A stretch of 64,000 nucleotides of DNA, from contig JAACPJ010000004.1 of assembly GCA_009995455.1 (NCBI GenBank), positions 1-64,000 on the forward strand, written 5' to 3'. Of this stretch, positions 1-9,062 are shown one piece after another. The position numbers and the translations under genes are program-made. The notes below the pieces were generated by a model that made no database searches, was not told the DNA's origin, and saw only the letters and a list, made by a program, of their open reading frames with translations. Each line of letters begins with the position of its first letter. Position 1 is the first letter of the stretch. Source of the stretch: a bacterium. Lineage in GTDB: Bacteria; Patescibacteriota; Gracilibacteria; UBA4473.

Positions 1-272
1 CCATTCGTCAATATCCGCATTCTTTCTGTGTTGTTGATGTTGAATGAAGTGTAATTGTCTTTTGACATACGAATTCCCCAATGGGCATCTCCATCCAGTA
101 ACCCAAAATCAGCTCCATTTCCCGCCCCATAAACTCGACCATACGTGGCGTCTTCTTTGTCTCTTAATATAATTTGTGTGCTTGTACTGTTATTAGAATC
201 TATGTACATCGCCGCCCCATTATCTCCATAAATTCGCTGGTCTCCTGTCCCCATAATCACATTTCGTCCACT
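1..272 (-). repeat. Copy B of a ~90-residue module in the tail-fibre-like protein
   Basis: Encodes a module beginning GRNVIMGTGDQRIYGD and ending ERMRILTNG. It is colinear, without gaps, with 961-1232 at an offset of exactly 960 bp. By eye about two-thirds of residues agree; the conserved core includes GTGDQRIYGD, RDKED, YGR.YG.GNG and DGDA.WGI. The module may continue past the window edge. Confidence 0.85.
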
Positions 273-2153
273 CAATTCAATATTCCCCGTGGCGATCGAC
301 CCTCCACCCGAAGTACCTGTATTCATATCGGGTCGATCACTCCCAAAATTCCACGTGTTAGTACTATCATCATGCTTTATAAAATCGAAGTTTGATCCAC
401 CAGCACTTACTAAAGCCCGATTATTTATATACAAATCTTGCGAAGCGGAATGGTTCCCTAAATTATCCGCCCCACTTGGTGGTACGGCCCAAGTATTATC
501 CCCTCGTAAAAAAGTGGTGGTGTTAGTCGTACCCGTCGCACTCAGTTCCGACAACGCCACCGAATTTGCCGCCAGCTTGCCCGCGGTAATACTATTATTG
601 GCGATTCGGGCGATATTCAACGTCCCCGAACTTAAATTTGACGCGTTTAACCCCGTCAATCCAGCCCCATTACCCTGAAAGGCTGTCGCTCTGGCCGTTC
701 CTACAACATCTAGCTTTTGCCCAGGGTTGCTGGTACCAACTCCCACATTATTATTATTGGCTACACTTACGACTTCTGTGCCATTAGGGGCATCAAATGA
801 TAAACGCGGTGAACCACCAGCATCACTTTTTAACGCCACTCTGGCGTTCCAATTGTTTCCCGTATCACTCAACCGAATCCCTCCGTTTTGGTTCGAACTA
901 TAAGCAATCGGTCTTAAATGTATCATATCCGCTGGAGCACTCGTTCCTATCCCAATTCTTCCGTTCGACAAAATTCGCATTTTCTCACTATTGTTGACGC
1001 GAAAACCAATATTATTGTCTTTCTGCATCAATATACCCCAATTAGCATCGCCATCCATTAACCCAAAATTACCTCCATTTCCATCACCATAAATTCGACC
1101 GTAAACCGTATCTTCCTTGTCTCGGTAAATACTTTGCACCACCGTGCTGTGATTTCCATCCATGTACAAGGCCGATGAATTATCTCCATAAATTCGTTGA
1201 TCACCCGTTCCAAAAATTACGTTCCGTCCATCCGTTCGAATATTTCCGGTCACGTGTAACTTCTCTGCTGGACTCGCCGTCCCTATCCCTAAGTTTCCAT
1301 TTCCTTGAATAATTCCTTGGTTCCACGTTAAGTTGTTCCCTCTTAATTGAGTTGTATCACCGCTTCCAGCCCCTAAATAGGTATTAGTTGAATATAAGTA
1401 AGTGTTATTGCTCCCTCCGCGTACATAAAAATCATCATCCGTTGCTATTCGGTTTGCTTGATCACGGAATAAAGAAGTGTCAGTCGCACCAAGCATTAAG
1501 TTCCCCGTTACTAAGGCGTTCCCATTAACGTGTAATCTCTGGGATGGTCCAATTCCTATCCCCAGTTGTCCTGAATTATCAAACACCATGGTCTGTTGGG
1601 TACCCCAGCCTTCTTGTAAATCGCTGTAAAAATAAATGTTTCCGTCTGACGCAATCCCTATATTTTCCGCGTTGGGATCAAAATAGGTTGGATTTAAATT
1701 ATTTGCCACGTCCCCATTTCCGATAAATAATGAGTCATCCCGGGATGATAATTGTAATCCCCCACGGTTTGAAACCTGTTTTAAGGCCGCAGTCCCCCCT
1801 TCGTACTCAAGAATATTGTTTCCCGCATTACTTGCAGTGGACCGAAAAGTGTTCGCTTCTACGTTTCCCGCTACATCTAATTTTTGCGTTGGGCTACTGG
1901 TACCCACTCCCACATTCCCACTATTGTAGTAGATGCTATTAGTAGAACCCAAGTTCCAAGCTCCACCAGCCCCCGTATCAATTTCTTGTTTAATCTCCTC
2001 AACAGCATTTCGAATCTCTACAATCCCAGCAGCCGTAATGGGCGCTCCAGGGGCAATATTATTGGCATCATCCCAACTAATTTGTGCTTGTGTGATTATT
2101 GGATTAACCAGTAAACTCCCCAACCCCAGTAACGACCTGTAGGAAAATTTCAT
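1..2153 (-). CDS. Tail-fibre-like repetitive secreted protein, N-terminal part (cut by window edge)
   Basis: An open frame on the minus strand begins at ATG 2151-2153 and runs without a stop to the left edge (about 717 residues visible; the C-terminus is missing). It starts with a signal peptide (MKFSYRSLLGLGSLL...TQAQ) followed by Trp-Asp-Asp and a helix. The rest is rich in Gly, Asn, Thr and Asp. A short motif recurs at least five times, of the type NVGVGTSxPxQKLDVxG (for example GVGTSSPTQKLDVAG, GIGTASPAEKLHVTG, GVGTSNPGQKLDVVG). This is the pattern seen in phage tail-fibre-like and endosialidase-chaperone-bearing surface proteins. A larger module is duplicated with an exact 960 bp period. 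Likely an exported adhesin or surface fibre. Whether it ends in an intramolecular chaperone domain cannot be seen. Confidence 0.85.
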   Translation of the reverse strand, partial: MKFSYRSLLGLGSLLVNPIITQAQISWDDANNIAPGAPITAAGIVEIRNAVEEIKQEIDTGAGGAWNLGSTNSIYYNSGNVGVGTSSPTQKLDVAGNVEANTFRSTASNAGNNILEYEGGTAALKQVSNRGGLQLSSRDDSLFIGNGDVANNLNPTYFDPNAENIGIASDGNIYFYSDLQEGWGTQQTMVFDNSGQLGIGIGPSQRLHVNGNALVTGNLMLGATDTSLFRDQANRIATDDDFYVRGGSNNTYLYSTNTYLGAGSGDTTQLRGNNLTWNQGIIQGNGNLGIGTASPAEKLHVTGNIRTDGRNVIFGTGDQRIYGDNSSALYMDGNHSTVVQSIYRDKEDTVYGRIYGDGNGGNFGLMDGDANWGILMQKDNNIGFRVNNSEKMRILSNGRIGIGTSAPADMIHLRPIAYSSNQNGGIRLSDTGNNWNARVALKSDAGGSPRLSFDAPNGTEVVSVANNNNVGVGTSNPGQKLDVVGTARATAFQGNGAGLTGLNASNLSSGTLNIARIANNSITAGKLAANSVALSELSATGTTNTTTFLRGDNTWAVPPSGADNLGNHSASQDLYINNRALVSAGGSNFDFIKHDDSTNTWNFGSDRPDMNTGTSGGGSIATGNIELSGRNVIMGTGDQRIYGDNGAAMYIDSNNSTSTQIILRDKEDATYGRVYGAGNGADFGLLDGDAHWGIRMSKDNYTSFNINNTERMRILTN
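961..1232 (-). repeat. Copy A of a ~90-residue module in the tail-fibre-like protein
   Basis: Encodes GRNVIFGTGDQRIYGD through EKMRILSNG, aligning without gaps to 1-272 at an offset of 960 bp. The divergence between copies is spread along the module, so this is an old duplication and not an assembly artefact. Confidence 0.85.
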
Positions 2154-2565
2154 GTGCTTTTGGTGTTTATTTTTTTGTTTTTACGTCCGTTTAAGAATCT
2201 CTCTAAAAGCGATTTTAAGTTAAGACTTTAAACCATCTTACCACACAATAGAGAAAAATTCCAGAATTTTTTTGATAATTTTTTCGTATAACTCTGTCAT
2301 ACAATCAACAAAGCAGCCTTGCCGATTTTACAGCAAATATTTAAACAATAAATCAATTATAATTACTTGTCCTCAAAAGACTATCAGCCTTTTAATAGAC
2401 TAAACTGATGGACCATAAAAAAATAATCGAAGTGATTGATTTGTTGACTTTTTAATACGATTATTAATTGAGGTTTGTTTATCAGTGCAAACCAAGGAAC
2501 ATTCTTAAGAAGTACTTCTGCCACCGTAAAAATGACATCAGCAAAATTTAATAAGGTTTGAACCA
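2154..2565. other. Intergenic region between the pilus ATPase gene and the tail-fibre-like gene
   Basis: AT-rich. On the minus strand a possible extended -10 (TGG then TAAGAT, 2235-2240) lies about 80 bases before the tail-fibre start, but no good -35 is seen. A GTG-started 60-codon frame (2384-2566) abuts the stop of the pilus ATPase gene. Its composition is not convincing and it is not called as a gene. Confidence 0.4.
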
Positions 2566-3642
2566 CTAACTTGGAATGTCGTAACCACTGGTTTGTAATA
2601 TGTAATCTAATTGTTCAACCGAAGCCGCGTTATTTTGGGCTACTTGATACGTAATATTCCCTTGAATCGTTTGATGCGCGAGTGACTGATCAAACATCAC
2701 CATTTTCCCTGAATCATCGGTCTGCATGGCATTCGGAATTTGAAAAACTGAATTTTGGCGAATATGATTTGCCACTGCGTAATTCGACATCAATATTTCA
2801 TAAACTAAAACTCTTCCACCATCGGTTGATTCCAGCAAACGCTGACAAATAACCATCGATAAAGTTGAGGCTAATTGAGATCTAATTTGTACTTGTCGTT
2901 CAGCCGGGAAAACATCAATAATACGATGAATCGTTTCTGCCGCGCTGTTTGTGTGCAGGGTTGAAAAAACCACATGTCCAGTTTCTGCAGCAGTTAAAGC
3001 TGAAGAAATCGTTTCTAAATCACGCATCTCTCCCACCATAAGCACATCTGGATCCTCACGCAGGGCGGCTTTTAAACCTCTCTCAAAGCTATAAACATCA
3101 CGTTCCAAGTTGCGTTGATGAACGATACTTGTATCAGAATTAATAATAAATTCGATTGGGTCTTCCAGTAAAATAAAGTGTTCTGCTTTGTGATCGGCTC
3201 GCGCCTTAATCATTGAGGCCAAACTGGTTGATTTACCATGCCCTGTTGCCCCAGTTACTAAAATCAAACCTTTGTTTAATTTTTTAGCGTGCTCAAGTAC
3301 AAAGTTTGGTAATCCCGTGGTTTCAAAACCAGGAATAACCGCTGGAATCATCCGAAAGGCTAAAGCGACTCCATCACGTGTGTGATAGGCGTTACAGCGA
3401 AAACGAAATTTTTTATTTGAAGTGTGTACAAAATCTACATCACGAATTTCTTCTAATTTTGCTTGTTGCTTTGGGCTTAAAATATGCATCAACAGCTCAT
3501 CAATTTCACGTTTTGCAATCGGTTCACCTACCGAGGTAATACGTCCGCTAATACGAAAATAAACCGGTCGCCCAGGACTGATATGAGTATCAGAGGCATC
3601 TTTTTCACCAGCGTAGTTAAGAATTTGGTCAAGATCGATCAT
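2566..3642 (-). CDS. pilT: PilT-type twitching motility ATPase, paralogue 2
   Basis: A 358-residue hexameric ATPase of the GspE/PilT family, expected to drive type IV pilus retraction at the inner face of the membrane. Visible motifs are Walker A GATGHGKST, Walker B EDPDVLMVGEMRD and the His box TGHVVFSTLHTNSA. Length is near the 340-370 usual for PilT, and there is no GspE/PilB-type N-terminal extension or zinc motif. The usual serine of GPTGSGKST is His here. It starts one base after the stop of the upstream paralogue, so the two are co-transcribed. No pilin or assembly gene is within the window. Retraction rather than assembly is inferred from length and motifs; which of the two is PilU-like is not resolved. 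Confidence 0.9.
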   Translation of the reverse strand: MIDLDQILNYAGEKDASDTHISPGRPVYFRISGRITSVGEPIAKREIDELLMHILSPKQQAKLEEIRDVDFVHTSNKKFRFRCNAYHTRDGVALAFRMIPAVIPGFETTGLPNFVLEHAKKLNKGLILVTGATGHGKSTSLASMIKARADHKAEHFILLEDPIEFIINSDTSIVHQRNLERDVYSFERGLKAALREDPDVLMVGEMRDLETISSALTAAETGHVVFSTLHTNSAAETIHRIIDVFPAERQVQIRSQLASTLSMVICQRLLESTDGGRVLVYEILMSNYAVANHIRQNSVFQIPNAMQTDDSGKMVMFDQSLAHQTIQGNITYQVAQNNAASVEQLDYILQTSGYDIPS

Positions 3643-3643
3643 G

Positions 3644-4708
3644 TTATGAAATGTTATTAAGCTCGAAGAGCGCTTTTAATTGATTTTTATCGGTTGCGTA
3701 CTCATACGCGACTTCATTTGTAATTTGTTTAGACATCACCAAGCTCACCAAAGACTGTTCAAATAAAATCATTTGCCCACTACTATCGGTTTGCATCACA
3801 TTTGGAATCTGAAAAATTTTATCCTGCCGAATATAATTGGCGATCGCGTAATTCATGGTCAATATTTCAAACGCTAATACTCGTCCTTCACCGTTGGCTC
3901 GTGGCACGAGTCGTTGCGAAATAATCATCGATAGGTTAGACGCCAACTGACTACGGACTTGCGGTCTTTGCTCTGGGGTAAAACTATCAAGAAACCGCGT
4001 AATCGTTTGCACCGCCGTATTTGTATGCAGCGTTCCCATTACCATATGACCCGTTTCCGCCAGCGTCAAAGTTGAAGCCATCGTCGATTGATTTCGTATC
4101 TCACCAATCATGAGTACATCTGGATCTTCTCGAAGAGAACCAATAATTCCCGCTTCATAATCGAGTACATCACGTCCAATTTCTCTTTGTTGAACTACAC
4201 TATCATGACTTTGAATTAAATATTCAATTGGATCCTCAATCGTTAAAATATGTTGAGGTCGAGCTAAGGCTCGAGCTTGTAACAATGAAGCCAAGGTTGT
4301 CGATTTCCCTTGTCCGGTTGGACCGACCACTAAAACTAATCCACTTGATGCACTCACCAGTTTTTCTTCCACAAAGGCGGGAAAACCAATCGTGTTAAAT
4401 TCTGGAACCCTTGGCATAATGACTCTAAAACAAGCCGATAAACCGGTATTAGTAAAAAAAGCATTTCCTCGCAGACGATGTTCGCCTTGTGAAAACATGA
4501 AATCAACTTGGCGATCTGACTTTAAGGTTTGCAATTGAATTGGCGTCAACATTTGGGCAACTGAAGTTTCAATAAACTCTTTAGGCACGGCTTCTCCCAT
4601 GGCTTGCATTTGCCCATTCTGACGTATAAAAATAGGTTTTCCCGCAATCAAATGAAGATCGGAAATACCGTTATTTGCTACGTAATCAATAATCTGCTTA
4701 ATATCCAT
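3644..4708 (-). CDS. pilT: PilT-type twitching motility ATPase, paralogue 1
   Basis: A 354-residue PilT-family ATPase with Walker A GPTGQGKST, Walker B EDPDVLMIGEIRN and His box TGHMVMGTLHTNTA. It is clearly paralogous to the downstream gene: both start with a short DxxQIxxY segment, and both carry a QIPNxMQTD motif near the C-terminus. It is first in a two-gene operon, with a good promoter just upstream (4730-4758). Two adjacent retraction-type ATPases recall the pilT-pilU pair of other bacteria, where the second assists the first. That division of labour is inference here. Confidence 0.9.
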   Translation of the reverse strand: MDIKQIIDYVANNGISDLHLIAGKPIFIRQNGQMQAMGEAVPKEFIETSVAQMLTPIQLQTLKSDRQVDFMFSQGEHRLRGNAFFTNTGLSACFRVIMPRVPEFNTIGFPAFVEEKLVSASSGLVLVVGPTGQGKSTTLASLLQARALARPQHILTIEDPIEYLIQSHDSVVQQREIGRDVLDYEAGIIGSLREDPDVLMIGEIRNQSTMASTLTLAETGHMVMGTLHTNTAVQTITRFLDSFTPEQRPQVRSQLASNLSMIISQRLVPRANGEGRVLAFEILTMNYAIANYIRQDKIFQIPNVMQTDSSGQMILFEQSLVSLVMSKQITNEVAYEYATDKNQLKALFELNNIS

Positions 4709-4729
4709 GGATATGATAAATATCCAAAT

Positions 4730-4758
4730 ATTATACCAGATCTAAAACATATATACAA
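4730..4758 (-). promoter_or_regulatory. Promoter of the tandem pilT operon
   Basis: On the minus strand TTGTAT, a 17-base spacer and TATAAT, the latter preceded by TGG (extended -10). It lies 22 bases before the ATG of the first pilT. Confidence 0.7.
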
Positions 4759-4775
4759 GTCCGCAAACTTAGAAT

Positions 4776-5825
4776 TTATAGAGTAGGATTTACTTTCCCT
4801 CGTCTGAATGGATTTTTATTTAAGGCCATTGGGTCGGCTTTCAATTTTCCAGCCCGAATTCGACGTTGTTCATCAATAGGTAATGCCGCAAAATTGGCGC
4901 AGTCAATTGAACAACAACCTGAAAACTCAGTGTTGCAATTTTCACATTGTATAAAAAGCAAATTACACGCTAGATTACTACAATTCGTGTGTTCATCACA
5001 TTGATTACCACACTGATGACAAGTACTTAAAACGTCTTCAGTAATACGTTCTGCCGTTCTGCCATCAAAAACATAATTTTTCCCTTTAAATTTAGATTCC
5101 AGACCTTGAGCCTTAACTTGATGGGCATACTCAATAATGCCACCATGCAACTGGTAAACATTTTTAAAGCCATGATGACGCAAATAGCTACTGGCTTTTT
5201 CACAACGAATGCCGCCCGTGCAGTAGAGCAAGACTTCCTTTTCCTTATCGTCTTTTAAGGCTTCTTTTACCATCGGCAGCTCTTCTCTAAAAGTAGCCGA
5301 GTCAGGCGTAATGGCGCCTTCAAAGTGTCCCACTTCAGACTCATAAAAATTTCGCATATCGACACAAACCACATCTTTTTCTTCCAATTTTTTATGAAAC
5401 TCAAGCGCATTCAAATGCTGACCAACATCAGACGCATCAAAAGTTTCATCATCTAAGCCATCAGCTACAATCTTATTCTTAATTTTAATAGTCAGTTTCC
5501 AAAAAGCATCATTTGGGTCTTCTATGGCGTGTTTGAAAGGCATATTTTCAAATTCAGGCCAGCGGTTTAAGTCATCAATAAAGGCGTCCCACTGTGGCTC
5601 TGGCACATTCATTTGGGCATTAATCCCCTCTTTAGCAACGTAAATTCTGCCTAAAGCCCCAAGTTTTTCCCATCGAGCAAAAAATTCATTTCTGGTTTCG
5701 ATTGGGTCTATAATTTTTACATACCGGTAAAAAGAAAAAGTACGGCGTTTAAAGTCTTCTGACGCTAACCGTGCAAGCGCTTGTTCTTTATTAAGTCGAT
5801 TTTTCAAAAAATGTGGATGTGCCAT
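4776..5825 (-). CDS. trhO: tRNA uridine(34) hydroxylase (rhodanese-type, YceA/TrhO family)
   Basis: A 349-residue cytoplasmic protein. The N-terminal ferredoxin-like part carries the family pattern RIYVAKEGINAQ. It is followed by a rhodanese domain (about residues 140-235) with active-site loop CTGGIRCEK near residue 202, and a C-terminal cysteine-rich segment (CHQCGNQC ... CENC ... CCSIDC) that probably binds zinc. The family performs oxygen-dependent 5-hydroxylation of wobble uridine in tRNA. The length matches E. coli YceA. The cysteine tail is typical of one branch of the family. It is monocistronic by appearance, converging on nothing close. The assignment is strong; dependence on O2 in this organism is inferred from the family. 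Confidence 0.9.
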   Translation of the reverse strand: MAHPHFLKNRLNKEQALARLASEDFKRRTFSFYRYVKIIDPIETRNEFFARWEKLGALGRIYVAKEGINAQMNVPEPQWDAFIDDLNRWPEFENMPFKHAIEDPNDAFWKLTIKIKNKIVADGLDDETFDASDVGQHLNALEFHKKLEEKDVVCVDMRNFYESEVGHFEGAITPDSATFREELPMVKEALKDDKEKEVLLYCTGGIRCEKASSYLRHHGFKNVYQLHGGIIEYAHQVKAQGLESKFKGKNYVFDGRTAERITEDVLSTCHQCGNQCDEHTNCSNLACNLLFIQCENCNTEFSGCCSIDCANFAALPIDEQRRIRAGKLKADPMALNKNPFRRGKVNPTL

Positions 5826-5902
5826 TTCAAAGGCAAGATAATTAAAATAAGCGCGCTATCAAGCCTTATTTTGAATCTTTAAGACGGATATTTCTAGTCA
5901 GG

Positions 5903-6301
5903 CTAAGGCGTCCAAATGGTGGTATCAAAAAAAACTTGGCTCATAGTTCTAATTTCTCCATCTGAATATTGTACCTCCAGCGTTGCGGGCGTCAGTGGTT
6001 CCGCAATCATGAAAGTGTAAATCAAAGGATTTTCATCTGTATAAACGGCCTCAGAAGGAAAAGTGTAAGTCATTGGTTCACGATCTTCTAATCGCAAAAT
6101 AAGGGTTGCCCCAATAGATTTTTCTTCTTTAGGAAGCACAATGCGAGAATAATGCTCCCCATCTACAGGAATTTGCGTTTGAGTTGCAACTGAAACTTCC
6201 TCCGAATCGGTGGTTACCAAATTCTCAGTTTGGTTAGACCAAAGCACAATTCCGCTTCCAACCAATGCTATCACTAAAACCGTCCCGATAATTCGATTCA
6301 T
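5903..6301 (-). CDS. Small membrane-anchored protein of unknown function
   Basis: About 132 residues. An N-terminal hydrophobic anchor (IIGTVLVIALVGSGIVLW) is followed by a Thr/Glu-rich linker and a C-terminal domain with beta-type alternation ending VFFDTTIWTP. ATG 6299-6301 is preferred over the TTG codon immediately before it. Family not recognised. It is divergent from secA, whose promoter lies in the shared intergenic region. Probably exported, with the C-terminal domain outside the membrane. Confidence 0.65.
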   Translation of the reverse strand: MNRIIGTVLVIALVGSGIVLWSNQTENLVTTDSEEVSVATQTQIPVDGEHYSRIVLPKEEKSIGATLILRLEDREPMTYTFPSEAVYTDENPLIYTFMIAEPLTPATLEVQYSDGEIRTMSQVFFDTTIWTP

Positions 6302-6392
6302 CAAACTGACTCTAGTAAACCCTTAAATCATTTCAAATTAGTTTCCCACCTAAAATTATTAATTTTAAGTCACGAATCTCTATGTCAGTCGG

Positions 6393-6421
6393 TTAGACAA
6401 ACCCAGACGCATTAGTATATT
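6393..6421 (+). promoter_or_regulatory. secA promoter
   Basis: TTAGAC, a 17-base spacer and TATATT. It ends 24 bases before the secA ATG, implying a short leader. Confidence 0.65.
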
Positions 6422-6445
6422 CGCCCACGACTTAAACTACCCCAG

Positions 6446-9007
6446 ATGCTACAATCTTTTCTCGACACACTGATCGGCAATTATAATGATAAACAAATAA
6501 AACGTATCGGTAATGCTCTACCTGAAATTAATAAACGCGAGCATGATTTTCAAGCCTTAAGTGATGAGCAATTGAAAGCCAAATTTGCGGAGTGGAAAAA
6601 AGAACTCACCGAAAACCCAGAACTTTTAGAGAAAAAAACAAATGAGATTTTAGCGGGCATCAAAAATGCCGCTCGTCGTTTAGTGGGTCATAAATATGAT
6701 GTTCGCGGGAAAGAAATGGTTTGGGAAATGATTCCTTATGATGTGCAACTCATTGGGGGTTTAGTTTTGAACGAGGGTAAAATTGCGGAAATGAAAACCG
6801 GTGAGGGAAAAACCTTGGTAAGCACCCTTCCGGTAATTCTAAATGCGTTGTGTGGTAAAGGCGTTCACGTAGTAACGGTTAATGATTATTTAGCCCAACG
6901 TGATGCTGAATGGATGAGACCTATTTATGAATTTTGTGGTTTAACCATGGGTATTATTGTTCATGGAGTTAATAATGAAGAACGAAAAGCGGCATACGCG
7001 GCCGATATTACTTACGGTACGAACAACGAGTTTGGCTTTGATTATCTGCGTGATAACATGGCCCAAAGTAGTAAAGAGCAGGTACAACGAGAACTCCATT
7101 TTGCCATCGTCGATGAAGTGGATTCGATTTTAATTGATGAAGCACGGACTCCCCTGATTATTTCGGCTCCCGCCGAAGAATCAACCGATAAATATTTGCA
7201 GTACTCTAAAGTGATGCAAAGTTTAACCAATGAAGAGGACTATACGATTGATCTCAAACAAAAAGCCGTTCACTTAACCGAAACCGGTGTAAAAAAACTA
7301 GAAGGCTTACTGGGTATAGACAACATGTTCGCTGATGGAGGATTTGAAGCCGTTCACCATGTTGAAAATGCGCTTAAAGCTCGAGTGGTAATGCAAAAAG
7401 ATCAAGACTACGTTGTGCGTGATGGGCAAGTAATTATTGTGGATGAATTTACAGGACGTTTAATGCCAGGGCGTCGATTTTCAGATGGGCTCCATCAAGC
7501 TATGGAGGCAAAAGAAGGGGTGGATATTCAAAGAGAATCAAAAACACTCGCCACGGTTACCTTTCAAAACTATTTCCGTCTTTACACGAAACTAGCGGGA
7601 ATGACCGGTACCGCGGAAACCGAGGCGGAAGAGTTTGCTAAAATTTATCGACTCGACACGCTTAGTATTCCCACCAACAAACCTGTTGTACGACAAGATT
7701 TACCCGATAAAATTTTCAAAAACGAACGCGGGAAACTAAAAACTTTAGTAGCAGAAATTAAACGACTTAACGCTAATGGTCAGCCCGCTCTAATTGGAAC
7801 GGTTAATATTGATAAATCAGAACAAATATCAGCCTTTTTAACCGAATCAGGCATCAAGCACGAAGTATTAAATGCCAAACAACATGAACGAGAAGCCGAG
7901 ATTGTGGCTAATGCCGGACAACCGGGCGCTGTTACGATTGCCACAAACATGGCGGGTCGTGGAACCGATATCAAACTAGGGAAAGGCGTAAAAGAAGCTG
8001 GTGGACTCGCGATTCTTGGGACGGAAAGACATGAATCTAGGCGAATCGATAATCAGCTACGAGGTCGAGCGGGGCGTCAAGGAGACCCTGGCTTTACTCA
8101 GTTTTATGTCGCCATGACAGATTCACTTATGCGACGATTTGGAGGTGAAACCATGGAAAAAATGATGGAACGAATGGGATTACCAGAAGATGAGGCCATT
8201 CAAAATAAAATGATTTCTAAATCGGTTGAAAACGCCCAGAAAAAAATTGAAGGGTTTCATTTCGACGCTCGAAAACATGTGGTGCAATATGACGATGTGA
8301 TGAACATTCATCGAGAAAAAATTTATGCTCGGCGACGAAAATTGCTTTCTTCAGACGCTATTCTTGAAGATTTAGAAGTCATGATTAAAGAACTCGGGGA
8401 ACAAATAGTCCATAACAATGCCCCCTCACAAAACCACGATAATACTTGGGATACCGATGAAATCGCTAAAGCAGTAAATGCCATTTATTACGATTTAGAA
8501 GCGCCTATTGAAGCCGACGAACTTGAAAGCTTTCAGCATCGAGATGAACTCGTTGAAACGGTTCAAAATTATCTACTGAGCGGTTGGGATAAAAAACAAG
8601 ATGAATTTCCAGAGGAAGTAGTGGATGAAGTTTCTAAACACGTGACGCTTCGTTCAATTGATCAATTATGGCTTGAACACATTGATGAAATGACTCATTT
8701 GCGTGATCGTGTCGCTTTATCTGGCTACGCCCAAAAAGATCCTGTCATGGAATATAAAGCCGAAGCCTTTAAAATGTTTGGCCGTTTACTCAACAACATT
8801 CGCTTAACGGCGGTTGGAAATTTATTCCGAGTTCATTTTAAAGAGCGTCCACCTACACCGCCTAAAAAAGACTTAAGTAATTTACAAACCAACGACGCCC
8901 AAATTAATCAAACACTTGAAGATACAGGTGAATTTGGCGTGGGGGAAACAAAAGGCGCTGATGGACTCAGTCGACAGCAAAGACGGGCTCAAGACAGAAA
9001 AAAGTAA
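6446..9007 (+). CDS. secA: Preprotein translocase ATPase SecA
   Basis: An 853-residue motor ATPase that pushes unfolded preproteins through SecYEG. The sequence shows NBD1 Walker A (MKTGEGKTL, near residue 116), the DEAD-like Walker B (DEVDSILIDEARTPLI), the preprotein crosslinking region, NBD2 with TNMAGRGTDIKL and RRIDNQLRGRAGRQGD, and the helical scaffold/wing (IDQLWLEHIDEMTHLR). The C-terminus ends in QQRRAQDRKK and lacks the Cys-rich zinc/SecB-binding tail of many proteobacterial SecAs. The long list of signal-peptide proteins in this window are presumably its clients. The start follows a clear promoter. Confidence 0.97.
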   Translation: MLQSFLDTLIGNYNDKQIKRIGNALPEINKREHDFQALSDEQLKAKFAEWKKELTENPELLEKKTNEILAGIKNAARRLVGHKYDVRGKEMVWEMIPYDVQLIGGLVLNEGKIAEMKTGEGKTLVSTLPVILNALCGKGVHVVTVNDYLAQRDAEWMRPIYEFCGLTMGIIVHGVNNEERKAAYAADITYGTNNEFGFDYLRDNMAQSSKEQVQRELHFAIVDEVDSILIDEARTPLIISAPAEESTDKYLQYSKVMQSLTNEEDYTIDLKQKAVHLTETGVKKLEGLLGIDNMFADGGFEAVHHVENALKARVVMQKDQDYVVRDGQVIIVDEFTGRLMPGRRFSDGLHQAMEAKEGVDIQRESKTLATVTFQNYFRLYTKLAGMTGTAETEAEEFAKIYRLDTLSIPTNKPVVRQDLPDKIFKNERGKLKTLVAEIKRLNANGQPALIGTVNIDKSEQISAFLTESGIKHEVLNAKQHEREAEIVANAGQPGAVTIATNMAGRGTDIKLGKGVKEAGGLAILGTERHESRRIDNQLRGRAGRQGDPGFTQFYVAMTDSLMRRFGGETMEKMMERMGLPEDEAIQNKMISKSVENAQKKIEGFHFDARKHVVQYDDVMNIHREKIYARRRKLLSSDAILEDLEVMIKELGEQIVHNNAPSQNHDNTWDTDEIAKAVNAIYYDLEAPIEADELESFQHRDELVETVQNYLLSGWDKKQDEFPEEVVDEVSKHVTLRSIDQLWLEHIDEMTHLRDRVALSGYAQKDPVMEYKAEAFKMFGRLLNNIRLTAVGNLFRVHFKERPPTPPKKDLSNLQTNDAQINQTLEDTGEFGVGETKGADGLSRQQRRAQDRKK

Positions 9008-9062
9008 AACAGATTCTCGGCTTTGGTTTGCGAGCCCGAAATCAAAGGTTTAAAATTTAAAT

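Noticed and set aside
174-2142. Several plus-strand frames of 60-130 codons in the first 2.1 kb
   Set aside because: All are antisense shadows of the continuous minus-strand tail-fibre-like frame, which has a signal peptide and repeat structure.
2384-2566. 60-codon minus-strand frame abutting the stop of the second pilT
   Set aside because: GTG start only, no recognisable features and no conservation that can be seen; left as an intergenic note.
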